Below, one piece after another: positions 51,401 to 62,200 of a stretch of DNA of 64,000 bases. Every line of letters begins with the position of its first letter. The first letter of the stretch is position 1. Under the pieces are notes generated by a model, which ran no database searches, had not been told where the DNA came from, and worked only from the letters and a program-made list of their open reading frames with translations. The position numbers were made by a program, and so were the translations under genes. The stretch covers positions 9,587,001 through 9,651,000 of the forward strand of contig NC_071335.1 in NCBI RefSeq assembly GCF_027744825.2, in the 5' to 3' direction. Source of the stretch: Synchiropus splendidus (lineage: Eukaryota > Chordata > Actinopteri > Syngnathiformes > Callionymidae).

Positions 51401-52560
51401 ACCTTGCTGCTTCTGAAGAAAGAGCGTGTGAATGCACTGTGTCATGACAGTGGCTCTGCATGCAACATTGGACTCAAGTCTGCAGCTACGTTTTAAGAAA
51501 GAAGGCAACTCCGAAAGGAGCCTTTTGTTTTCTTTGAGCACTGCAAGAAAGCTGAAAAATCTAGCAAAGTACACAACAAATGCATTACCATTCTGGAGCC
51601 TAGATAGTGACGGAGAACTTGTAATTTGGGGCACAGACTAGTGTTTCCAGAACAGGGTACAGTGTTTGCCATATGCCTCCACGTGGGACCCATTTGACTA
51701 CACACAAATTATGTCATGGAGTGTGAGCGAGTTTGGCCTGTTTCCCAGACAGGGACACAACTGAAGTCAACCGCCTCCATGAAGTACTCTCTTGAGACCG
51801 CATAGAGTGGCCTGGGATGTTGGAGACATGAGCGAAACTACAGGTTGATGGGAGCAGTAACAAGTTATGAGCTCCTGAACCAATGGATCCTTAGGTTAAT
51901 CATTTACTCTGTACACCAAATTAAAATCCAGTTGTATTCCGTCAACGCAGTCATTGGAGTCCAGTGGATGTTGTCATGCACTGTGTGAAAATCATCTCTT
52001 GGCAATTTGGGGATATTTGGTCATTGGCAAATAGTGTGGTTTTGTCTGCAACAGGCAAATATTGCGGTAAATTGATCAGTGGAATGACAATGGCAGCCAC
52101 TCACTTTACAGTCAACTGGGATTTGTGTCTTTGGAGTTTCTGTTGTTGACACCAAATGACAAGATGACACTGTCTGACTTATCCATGACCTGCAAAATAT
52201 ATACAGCATGACATAACTTGACACCTGGAAAAGAGGCATGCTGGTAATCTAGATAGATTTGAACCAACAGTAATCTTGGCTGCGTACCTTCCAGTTTCTG
52301 TCATTGTAATGTCTCTGGAACAAGAGCTTTTTCTCTCCCAGTGGCTGCCCTTCTGTGCCCAATAGTTCCCTCAACTTCTGCTCAGCAATCACTACAGTAT
52401 CCTGACTGAGGTTTTTTAGTTCACGTGTGCACCACTTGAGAGCCTTGTCCCAGGACACTTTCCAGTTGTTTGTATCCGACTGTTTTATCTTGGCTGTGAG
52501 CTCCTTCATAACCCGATGAAATGTCTCCAGAGGGAGTGGAGACATCTATCAGTACCTGTA
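51400..52560 (+). other. no confident gene; short open frames only
   Basis: Frames 51432-51641 (plus) and 52249-52545 (minus, 98 codons with LFQRHYNDRNWKV) are the longest. Neither shows a domain I recognise. The minus-strand frame is evenly composed and could be a retrotransposon gag remnant. The rest is noncoding. Confidence 0.3.
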
Positions 52561-52880
52561 GCTGCTGCCTGCTCACTATCTCTCTTCTCCAACCACTCCC
52601 AAGCCAGCAGCAGGTGTTGTTCTGTGGTCCTTGTGATTATTCTTTTGTGTTGGTTTGTTGCTCAGTGTTAGTGTTCAGAGTTTTTGTTTTGTTCCTTTGT
52701 TCATTTTATTTGTGTTAAACCCCTTCATTTAAGTTCAAGCAAACATAGTGAGTTTAGTGTATGTGAAGAACTTTTGGTTTGCCGTTTGTAATGTAACACA
52801 GTCAAGTTTTTACTGAGTGTCGTTTGGGAGGCCAGGCTGTTTGACTCGAGAGGGAGGGGACATCCATTTGAATTTTTCCA
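52560..52880 (+). other. T-rich leader before gypsy protease, possible decayed LTR
   Basis: TTTGTTCCTTTGTTC-type sequence without a coding frame precedes the protease ORF. Its position would suit an LTR/leader, but no partner repeat exists in the window. Confidence 0.25.
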
Positions 52881-52887
52881 AATTCAA

Positions 52888-53800
52888 ATGGATGAGGATT
52901 TCAAACCCTTCATTTCACAGGGGTTTGGAACCTCAGGGGAGTCAGCAGAGAGGGTCCGTATTACTATTCTGCGGGATACTGGCGCGAAACAGTCCATCAT
53001 TCGCGGTGATGTGTTGAGTTGTTCTGACCGTTCTTACTGTGGATCAGATATTCAAGTCTGGCGTGTGGAAATGAGTGTAGTCCGTGCGCCTTTGCATTAT
53101 GTCTGGCTAAGGTCTAAATTTGTGTCAGGCAAAGTTTGTGTGACAGTGCGACCCCAACTGCCAATTCAGGGTATTGATTTGATCCTTGGGAATGATTTGG
53201 CTGGAGGCAAAGTTTTTCCGTCTCCCGAGGATATTGAAAATCCGGTTGCTTGTGAACTTGATCGTGTCTCCGAGTCGCATGATGCAGCATGTAAATTTGG
53301 AGATGAGGTGGATTTAAGTGAGTGCTTTATGATTGATATTGATTCATCTTGCTCCTTTTCAAATAAAGAATCCAGAGTATCGTTAGAGCTTCAGCCTGAC
53401 ATCAAAGAGTTGACATTGCCGGTTAATAAAGAGACTCTAGTTAGAGAGCAGGAAGCTGATGTTACTCTCTCAACATGTCGTTCTCTTGTAACTGAACAGA
53501 GAAAAAGCAATGTCGATCTTATTTTTTTTCAGGAGGATGCTCTTATGCGGCGGTGGTCACCACGCTCCGACGTTACGCACGACTCAGTGTGCCAGATTGT
53601 GGTGCCACATTCTGAGTTTAGCACATGAACATTACATGTCGGGTCATTTAGGAATTAGGAGAACATACAACAGAGTTCTTCGTTATTTTATTTATTTATT
53701 TTTGGGCCAGGACTCAAGGCATATGTGGTTAAGATTTGCCAGTCTTGTCACACCTGCCAAGTGTCTGGAAAACCAAATCTAGTGATTCCTGTAGCTCCAT
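52888..53800 (+). pseudogene. Ty3/gypsy remnant: protease joined to integrase zinc domain
   Basis: The ORF 52888-53628 starts MDEDFKPFISQGFGTSG. The protease active site is ILRDTGAKQSII at about residues 32-43 (D-T-G), followed by LPIQGIDLILGNDLAGGKVF (flap and ILGND region). From residue 206 the frame reads SNVDLIFFQEDALMRRWSP, a segment that normally precedes the integrase, so RT and RNase H were removed by an internal deletion. A stop and shift follow. The zinc-binding part of integrase is then seen as HEHYMSGHLGIRRTYNRVLR, a TTATTTATTTAT insertion, and CQSCHTCQVSGKPN. The element is then cut by a DIRS fragment. Confidence 0.85.
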
Positions 53801-53807
53801 TGAAAAT

Positions 53808-54190
53808 TATGCGTCGCCCTCTAACGGCCTTCACTATTGGTTAATCCACATCAAGGCACTGGCCTCGGCCTGAGACTTCGATTGATTGGCTCTCCGCCCA
53901 GGAAGGCACCACCCACCACGTATAACTCTCCCCTGCTCCCGCCGCTCTGCTCCTTTTTCCACTCAGCCTGCGACTACAACCATCGGGTTAACATGGAGCG
54001 TTCCTGTTCGTCCTGCGCTGATTTTCTCGTCGAGTCCAACAAGCATGACGCCTGCGTTTGCTTGGGGCCTGATCACCTGAGTCTGCTGGACTCGTGTCCC
54101 GCCTGTGCTGCTCCTCCCTTGGAAGAGCGGCGCACGTGGCAGAGGCGGTCTGGGCTCGCTTCGGGGTTCCGGTCGGTGCGTCAAGGATGA
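53808..54190 (+). mobile_element. 5' end of a second DIRS (ITR plus start of gag)
   Basis: Plus-strand counterpart of 44002-43620: ITR core TTGGTTAATCCACATCAAGG, leader with CTGCTCCTTTTTCCACTCAG, then the gag start. It is truncated after about 380 bp and joins unrelated sequence at about 54190. It abuts the gypsy integrase remnant. Confidence 0.85.
53993..54190 (+). CDS. DIRS Gag N-terminus, truncated
   Basis: 65 codons beginning MERSCSSCADFLVESNKHDA, over 70 percent identical by eye to the gag at 43808. CVCLGPDHLSLLDSCPAC follows, with one codon missing between the Cys residues compared with CVVCLGPEH. The frame ends in a TGA after the element is cut, so the product is not functional. Confidence 0.8.
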   Translation: MERSCSSCADFLVESNKHDACVCLGPDHLSLLDSCPACAAPPLEERRTWQRRSGLASGFRSVRQG

Positions 54191-55070
54191 ACTACAAATG
54201 TGAACCGCAACAGTCTGAGTGTACTTCAGGTGCCTTTTGACAAACTCCAGGCCGGCTGCCATGTGCCTTTTACTCAGGATTCTGTCTGGCCACTCTACCG
54301 TACAGGCCCGATTGGTGGATTGCTGCATAGATGGTTGTCCGTCTGGAAGATTCTCCTCTCTTCACAGAGGAACGCTGTCGGTCTGACAGAGTGACCATCG
54401 GGTTCTTAGTCACCTCCCTGACTAAGGTACTTCTCCCCCGATCGCTCAGTTTAGCCAGCACTAGGAAGAGTCCTGGTGGGTCCCCAACCCGGTCTCAAGG
54501 CATTTCGTTCATGCGGTCACAACATCTATTGAATCGTGCATAGGTTACGAAAAACGCCTATTTTATGATTCGAGCAACACAAAAAAAAAATGAATGGGGC
54601 TCCAATTGCGGCTCATCTCGTGCTTGCCAGAACGTTGCTTTTCCGACCTCTATTTCAACATTACAGTCGCACGAGTTACTTATTTAATTATCTGTACTCA
54701 ACAATGTTTTTTCATTCATGGTCTCGCTCTCTGATGGATCAGCAATAACACAGGCTGGACACGAACGCGCCCATGAGGATGTTTCCTGAAAATTTCTCAA
54801 GGGAATGTGCGATCACGTCATACGGGCATTTAATAAAACTTACATATTTCTACACTATTTTACGATGTTAAGGTGTGTGTATGGGTTGTGCACATCCGTA
54901 CACGTACGTGCATATGTGTGTGCATATGTGAATAGGTGCGCGTTTTGGCTCATGACCGTGCATAATTTCTACGCATTCAACGTTTTCGTCCAACGCATTT
55001 ATTTCATTGCAGCCGAAGAAAGTTGTGATCGCAAATATATAAATTATAAATGTAAAATATTTTGGATGTC
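54191..55070 (+). other. no gene recognised
   Basis: Short frames at 54200-54394 and 54331-54543 do not resemble a protein family known to me. 54560-55070 is AT-rich with scattered GTACGT/CATATG motifs. Confidence 0.3.
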
Positions 55071-56545
55071 TGACAATGTTGTCGACGATATGCAATGTCG
55101 ACCTTTTTTTGGGTAAACAAAAGAAAAAAAGCCATACCTGTGAGGTCCACGCTGCCACTTATCAAGTGTGCCAAGACAATATCTGTCAAAGATGTCCACA
55201 ATTTATGAGGCCGTTTGTGACGGTAAGTAATGTAGTGATAATAACTTCATTTGTATAGTGTGTTTTAGAAGACTGATTACAAATTGCTTACTGTACAGAG
55301 ACATTATTGTGATTGATTATCATCCTAGCAAAAGCAGAAAAAAACAGGATTGTATGAGGTGAATGCAATGGTCTTTTTAATAGCGTTTAAAGGGGGAGGA
55401 TTATTCATGCTCATTTTTGGATCTCGACTGGCAGGCTGTTCCAGAACGAAAGAGCCTTGACAATGAAGACATCATGACCTCTAGATTTAAACCTAGGTTT
55501 AGGGGCTACTAGCCCACCTGAAGATCTGAGGGTCCTGGCTCATTGAGGGTCAGCATTTCTGTATTGTAGTTGGGGACCAGGCCAACACAGGCTTTAAATG
55601 TGGATTCTGAAGTGGAAAGGGGGCCATTGCAGAGACATTGGAGTTGCTGTCTGTTGGAGGTAACTGGAAGCCTGGCTGCTGAGTTGTGAACCAGCCAGTA
55701 TGGAGAGAGATACAGTAGTCCAGGCGGGAGAATATGAAGGCATGAATTCATTTTTGTAAAGAAAGAGCATGGGTTACATTTTAGATTTAATTTGGAACTG
55801 AAGGAAATGGACTGGGCTGTTCTTTACTGTGAGGAAATAGTCAAAAAGGATGGAGAGATTTCAAGCTGCCAGAGTTATGTTTTAGACAAGGGACTGAGGC
55901 TGCTATCAGGGAGGGAGGGAGGGTGGGAGAATTTGGTGAGGGAAAGACTATTTTTTCTGTTTTTGACTGGATCAGCTGAGGGACATTTTCTCACGAAAGG
56001 GTTTTTCTCATTCAGTTGTTAAATTGTTTTACAGATCGTAAGACGGTTGTGACACAAAGAAAGAAGAGACAAAAAAGTAAGTTTGAAGTGTGTGTCTGTG
56101 CACGAGTTGTTGAAGGGCTGATGAGATTCTGTGGAACAGAATCTTTATTTTCAGCAATCTGCATCGACCAGTGGTATCAGAGTCCATGTTTGTGAACAAT
56201 AACAAGACTTATCTCTCTCTGCATAGTGATTAAATATGTTTTGATTGTTGAACTAATGTAGGGTCATTTGCTAAGAGAAGTATTACACTTAGATCTATTT
56301 TTGTACTAATCCATATTGTATCTTGATTTTATAGGTTGTTCTCATCACACCCTCGAAACATTCCTCGTCAAGCGTCTGCTAGAAGAACGAGTGAGAAGGG
56401 TCAGTGTCAAAAATGTTTGTCGAACTGTAAACTTTAAATTGCGTCGATAGTTTTATTTATTTATTTTTTTACAGGGTGAGACTGAAGTTCTAGTGGAGTG
56501 GGAGCCTTGTCCAATGTGGTATCTTTTGCTCACATTACGTGTTGC
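55071..56545 (+). other. exon-like pieces: Cys-rich segment and chromodomain-like segment
   Basis: 55100-55220 encodes KKKSHTCEVHAATYQVCQDN then ICQRCPQFMRPFVT before a GTAAGT donor. 56035-56083 (after TTTACAG) gives RKTVVTQRKKRQK before GTAAG. 56337-56398 (after TATAG) gives CSHHTLETFLVKRLLEERVR. 56471-56516 (after TTTACAG) gives GETEVLVEWEPCP, resembling the end of a chromodomain strand (EVLVEWEP). The order and good splice sites suggest the 3' end of a spliced transposase-like gene with a C-terminal chromodomain-like part. No catalytic domain is present and the phase between pieces is not proven. Confidence 0.35.
55390..55790 (-). pseudogene. L2-like LINE 3' tail fragment
   Basis: The minus strand retains the untranslated/C-terminal portion seen in L2 elements, including the complement of TACAGTAGTCCAGGCGGGAG, equivalent to CAGTAGTCCAGTCGGCACG at 13106. 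A frame with RLDYC-like DNA is broken. It lies within an intron-like stretch of the exon series above. Confidence 0.5.
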
Positions 56546-56599
56546 ATCCAATCCCGAAAACACATTTTATAACAGACCCTGTTTGACCATGAATAAATG

Positions 56600-57330
56600 C
56601 AAAAAAGTGGAGAATTAATTTGTTAGTTAATTTGTTATGTAATTATAGTCATAATCATTGCTATTATTAAGACAAATTATGCATGTTATGAAGTAGTAAT
56701 AATTCTGGGTACCATGGTGCAAAAGACAGGATCAACTTAGAGGGTTTTGTTTGCTCTTTTTCATTTTCATGTTCTGTGGCACGAAATAAATGTTATCCTC
56801 TCTGTTTTCAATGTACTTTCTGAGGGCAACAGATCATAATGCACAAGTGTTTTTAATTGGCACAGATCCCTGAAACCATGTTGGAGCTTGAGATGAACAT
56901 TCATTCATTTGTGATGACACTTCATGAAAACAGACCGAGTTGTTCATGACTAGTAATTACAGCACATGTCTTTGTACATCAACAGTGTGTTCATGTATTT
57001 TGGTTTCACTCTGAATAAAACACTTCAAGCTTCCCTGGCTGTGTTATTGAGTGTAAAAACACTGGTCTGTTTCCTCAAGTGTTTATCAACAAGTTGCATC
57101 ACACCAGTGTTTCAAGTCTGAATCCTGTTTCGGGCTCCTCATGTACGTGTCCGCAATGAGCCGACATTATATCCACGGCCTCCAGCTGACTGTCACACTG
57201 CAGCTGTGCAGCACACTCACACCACCCTGGTGGTGGCCATGCTGATGCCAGTTATGATGGGTATAGCATGGGAGTTGAAGTTTTTACATACCACCTCAAA
57301 TTCTCTTCAAACGTAAACAAACATTAATAT
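56600..57330 (+). other. no gene recognised
   Basis: AT-rich, without a long frame or a match elsewhere in the window. Confidence 0.4.
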
Positions 57331-57334
57331 AGTA

Positions 57335-57521
57335 ATGTCCGGAAGATTCAGGGACGAGACAGATGAGAATTAGATGCTTCTTTTCATTCCATGTGCTGCT
57401 GCTTCTCGCTCCAAAACTCAAGTCGAACGCACAACCTTTCACCCGGAACTCCAACAAAAAACCCGGCACCTCACCACTCTCGCGAGATCTCCAACACACA
57501 CACATACCCTAACCATTACAC
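57335..57521 (-). repeat. gypsy 3' LTR
   Basis: Left-hand copy of the direct repeat. It contains a CACACACAC insertion not present in the other LTR. Confidence 0.8.
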
Positions 57522-58540
57522 AGCTCCCCCCCAACAAAGTCCTTCGCCCTGAGGGACCACAAAATCCCGTCTGATCCGGCACCAGTAAAATCCCTGACGG
57601 AGCCTGCGGAGTGTTTTAGCCACACCAAAATGACCAGCACCAGCAGTTCCATGAGCTGTTTTTAGCTCGGCTTCCCTCAGCGACACAGGAACGACTACCT
57701 GCCACCTTTCCTCCCCTGTAGCAGGTTCTTTCCAGGCCCTCTGCAGCACTCCATCTTTCACCCCGAGTGCCTCAAACATGGTCCACAGTCCTTTCGTTGT
57801 TACCGAGCACCCGGTCACTTCATCCCTGGCTGGTTTCGCACCCCTCTTTATCCAGTATAACACGGGCTGGAGGTCTAGGTTTTGCTCCTGCGCCGTCCAC
57901 TCACCAGCGTCAACTGCCAGCATGCTTCTGCAGACAGGTCCTGATTTACTGTCCAACTGGCTGGTGTCCTCCTCAGCGCACAGCTCTCTTTCCCGTACCT
58001 CCCGCTTCTCACAGAACTGGCATCCTTCAGGTGCACAAGGGCGACGGGACAGAGCGTCCGCATTCATGTGTCTCGAGCCAGGTCTGTGCACCACTCTTAA
58101 GTCGTAGGACTGGAGCATATCAATCCAGTGTGCCACCTGACCTTCTGGTTCCCGAAAAGACATGAGCCATTGTAGAGCAGAATGGTCAGTTCTGACGATA
58201 AATGGCCGGCCACACAGGTAATACCTGAAGTGTTTGATTGATGAAACCAGAGCCAGGAGCTCCCGTCTGGTGACACAATGCCAGCGCTCAGCCTTGCTGA
58301 ATGACTTACTGAAGCAAGCCACCACATGCTCGTTCCCGTCCACATCTTGAGCCAAAACTGCACCCATTCCCACATTGCTGGCATCCGTATCCAGGACAAA
58401 CTTCAACCCAGGGTCAGGAGGGGCAAGGATGGGAGACTCTGTTAACGCTGTCTGGAGCGAGCTAAAGACCTGCTGGCAATCCGGTGACCACCGGAACCTT
58501 TCATTCTCCGTCCGTAAAGCTCCACTTCTGATACCAGTGT
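57516..58540 (-). pseudogene. gypsy RNase H plus start of integrase
   Basis: The frame is open through the 5' LTR but real similarity starts near 58510 with ERFRWSPDCQQVFSSLQTAL. RNase H: FVLDTDASNVGMGAVLAQDV (Asp), RWHCVTRRELLALVSSIKHF (Glu), IVRTDHSALQWL (Asp) and VHRPGSRHMNADALSR (His/Asp). A linker follows, then the integrase zinc-binding start ELKTAHGTAGAGHFGVAKTL and GFYWCRI. The protein then runs into the polypurine tract and the 3' LTR, so the catalytic core of integrase is deleted. Gag, protease and RT are also gone. The remaining 340 codons carry no stop, so this part decayed little after deletion. Confidence 0.88.
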
Positions 58541-58728
58541 AATGTCCGTAGGATTCAGGGACGAGACAGATGAGAATTAAATGCTTCTTTTTATTCCACG
58601 TGCTGCTACTTCTTGCTCCAAAACTCAAGTCACACGCACAACCTTTCACCCGGAACTCGAACAAAAAACCCGGCACCTCACCACTCTTGCGAGATCTCAC
58701 ACAACACATCCTAACCATTATGATATGC
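58540..58728 (-). repeat. gypsy 5' LTR with adjacent primer-binding-like site
   Basis: Right-hand copy. The primer-binding-like site is at about 58519-58537 on the minus strand. Confidence 0.8.
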
Positions 58729-58919
58729 AACTGAGTCCAACTCTTTGCTTTGAGGGCACAAGAGAAAGATTCATGAGAGAACATTTAAAGTATTGTCATT
58801 TGATCAGGTATGATTCCATAATTGTACATGAAAGAGCAGCCCTGTGTTGACAGGACGGTGGACTCTCAGCGCATCCTAGAACACTTGGTCTCATGTCCAA
58901 ACACCCAAGTGTTGACCGA

Positions 58920-59215
58920 CTGTGGGCGTAGATTTCAGAAAATAAGGTTGAGTGAACAAGGATAAGACAAAAGAAAGAAATACTTTGTTTTTTAGCATTA
59001 GTTCAAATGACAGTGCAGCACATGTGAGTTTCTGTTGAATCAGTCTTTAATTTTATACCCTGTGTTTTGTTTTGAAGTATCCAGATCAACAAAGGTATCA
59101 CAACTGCTGTTCCGAGGCCCTGCCCGTACAACCGGTGTATTTAGGTGACCCTGATACAGACCACATTTTACATCAGTTCAACGGTAACCTTTGCTGCTGA
59201 CCAGACCTTCCAGAA
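58920..59215 (-). repeat. inverted Polinton terminal-side fragment
   Basis: Complementary to 35380-35510 and 35930-36070 in that order (TATCCAGATCAACAAAGGTA, GTTCAAATGACA). It carries the third open copy of the frame QTTFYISSTVTFAADQTFQN. It is interrupted at 59216 by the LINE, whose start directly follows CTTCCAGAAC. The other half is not found after the LINE. Confidence 0.8.
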
Positions 59216-62200
59216 CAGATGGCGGCGCGGACACACGCAGCGGCTTCTCCCAGACCCAGTAGACCGGCGTCTTCGTGTTTTTCGTGTTACCTGTGTTCAG
59301 CAACTGCGTGGAACAACTTATCCTCGTCACACTCGCCGCATCCTTCCGCTTTGAGGCGTTTTTCCTGCCGGGAGGCTCTGCTCTCTGTTCTCAGGACGAT
59401 ACCCTCGGACCTGTCCTCGGCGGTTTCAGAAGTTCTACGTGGCTACGGTTTGCTCCAGAGACCCCATCTACATCGGTCCACCACTTCCTTCCCTGTTACA
59501 CATTGGAAGCGACACGGGCGGAACGTGAGGAAACAGAAGAAGGGCAACCGAGGAGGCTATCGAGCTAGGCTAGCCGCTAGCCCGCTCCGACCGGCGATCC
59601 CCACCATCACGATGGCTAATGTCCGCTCGCTAGCCAACAAGCTGGACGACATCCGCCTGCTCCGCACCACGTTCAGGTCTGTGAGGGATTGTTGTGCTTT
59701 CGTGTTCGTGGAGACATGGCTCAATGACACCGTTCCGGACCACGCCATCGAGCTAGCGCGGCTAGCATGCTATAGATCTGACTGGGCTCTCGTCGAAGGA
59801 GGTAAGACTCGAGGTGGGGGACTCTGTGTTTACATCAACCATGCCTGGTGCCGTGACGCTGCTGTGGTGATGATTATTAGATGTCGGCCTTTCTATTTGC
59901 CGAGGGAATTCGCTGCTGTTCTGCTGGCTGTGGTATACATCCCTCCCAGCTCTAATGACAACAGCAAGAGAGAGGCACTGAACGAACTTCACCAACTCAT
60001 CAGTACTCAGCTGACTGATCACCCCGATGCTCTCCTCATCCTGGCTGGGGATTTTAACCATGCAGACCCCAGGAGTGTGCTCCCACAACTGCACAGCCAT
60101 GTAAACTTCTCCACACGAGGCAACAACACCCTGGACAACGTCTACACTGCACACAGGGGAGCATACAGATCAGCCCCCCTGCCTCCGCTTGGTGCCTCTG
60201 ACCACACCACTGTCTTGCTCATTCCAGCATACAGGCCACGGGTGAATGTCACAAAGCCCACCAAGAAGAGGATCCGCTTGTGGCCCGAAGGATCATCTGT
60301 AGCACTCCAGGACTGCTTCTCCACCACAGACTGGAACATGTTCAGAGAGGCAGCCACTATCAACAACACCGTTGATCTCCAGGAGTATACAGAGACCGTC
60401 ACAGCCTACATCCGGAAGTGTATTGATGACGTGACAGTCGCCAAAACCATCTCCATCCGGGCTAATCAGAAGCCATGGATGACAGGTGAGGTTCACAGGT
60501 TGTGGCGGATTCGAAACGCTGCCTTCAGAGCTGGAAATGAGGGCCTGAGAGCAGCCAGGGCCAACCTGGCACGTGGCATCAGAGAGGCGAAGCGGCAGTA
60601 TTCCAGGAAGATTGCCGACCAGTTCAGCGACAGCAGAGACACCAGGAACCTGTGGAGGGGGATCCAGACCATCACAGATTACAAGCCCTCACCGCAGACC
60701 TGTGATGACTCCCCTCTTCTGCTCGACCAGCTGAATGACTTCTTTGCTCGCTTCGAGGCAGTCAACAAGACTCCAGCCCAGAAGATCCCTCTGACCCCTG
60801 AAGACCAGGTACTGTCGTTGTCTCCGAACAGGGTGCGAAGATCGCTGAGAAGGATCGACGTGAGGAAAGCTTTGGGTCCAGACGACATCCCGGGAAGGGT
60901 CCTGAAAGACTGCGCTGAGGAGCTTACGGATGTCCTCACAGACATCTTCAACACCTTGCTGAGCCAAGCTGTTGTTCCAACATGCCTAAAAGCAGCATCC
61001 ATCATTCCAGTCCCGAAGAAGACGTCTCCCACCTGCCATAATGACTACCGCCCAGTAACACTCACTCCCATCATCATGAAGTGCTTTGAGCGTCTGGTCA
61101 TGCATCACATCAAGACCTCTCTCCCTCCTGCTCTAGATCCATACCAGTTCGCATACCGGTCCAATCGCTCGACTGACGATGCCATCTCCACTGCTCTCCA
61201 CTCCGTCCTCACCCACCTGGAGACGAGAGACTCTTGCGCCCGAATGCTGTTCCTGGACTTCAGCTCAGCATTCAACACCATCATCCCGCAGCAACTCATC
61301 CTCAAGCTGGTCCAGTTGGGACTTGCCCCCCCCCTCTGCAACTGGCTACTGGACTTCCTCACAGGCAGACCACGGGTGGTTCGAGTTGGCAGGAATACCT
61401 CCGGGTCCATCACGATGAACACTGGAGCTCCTCAGGGATGTGTTCTGAGTCCTCTCTTATTCACTCTGCTAACGCATGACTGTGCACCTGTGTCTGACTC
61501 AAACCTCTTCATTAAGTTTGCAGATGACACAACCGTGGTGGGCCTCATCAGGAACGACGACGAGTCCAACTACCGGAGCGAGGTGAGCCGCCTGGTCCAG
61601 TGGTGCGATGACAACAACCTTCGCCTGAACGTGGAGAAGACCAAGGAGATGGTGGTGGACTTCAGGAGACGACCTGTCCTGCATCCCCCGCTTCTCATCA
61701 CTGGTGCCGCAGTGGAGCAGGTCACCAGCACCAAGTTCCTGGGTGTTCACATTTCCCAGGACCTGACCTGGAACACCTACACCACGGCACTGGCCAAGAA
61801 AGCCCAGCAGCGCCTGTACTTCCTGCGGAAGCTGAAGAGAGCCGGAGTTCCGTCCCCCATCATGTGCACCTTCTACAGAGGCACGATTGAGAGCGTTCTG
61901 ACCAGCTGCATCACAGTGTGGTTCGTCTCTTGTACCATCGCCTGCCGCAAGACCCTGCAGCGCGTGGTGAAGACTGCTGAGAAGATCATCGGGGTCCCTC
62001 TTCCATCCCTCCTGGACATCTACAAGACTCGCCTCACTCGGAGAGCCCTGAGGATCGCAGGAGACCCCACCCACCCGTCGCACCGCCTCTTCACGCTGCT
62101 ACCATCAGGGCGAAGGTTCCAGAGTCACCGCGCACGAACTAGCAGACTGAGAGACAGCTTCGTCCACCAGGCTGTCATGATGCTGAACTCCCTTCCTGCT

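Larger units (their letters stand above)
57335..58728 (-). mobile_element. Ty3/gypsy element with both LTRs and an internal deletion
   Basis: Two direct repeats of about 190 bp (57335-57521 and 58540-58728) share the blocks CACAACCTTTCACCCGGAAC and AAAACCCGGCACCTCACCAC. On the minus strand the 5' LTR is followed by TGGTATCAGAAGTGGAGC, a primer-binding-site-like start. The 3' LTR is preceded by a purine tract (GGGGGGGAGC). Only about 1 kb of interior remains instead of 4-5 kb. LTR identity is around 90 percent by eye, so the insertion is not recent. Confidence 0.88.

Noticed and set aside
61499..62083. 194-codon minus-strand ORF in the LINE
   Set aside because: Shadow of the intact RT/tail frame on the opposite strand.
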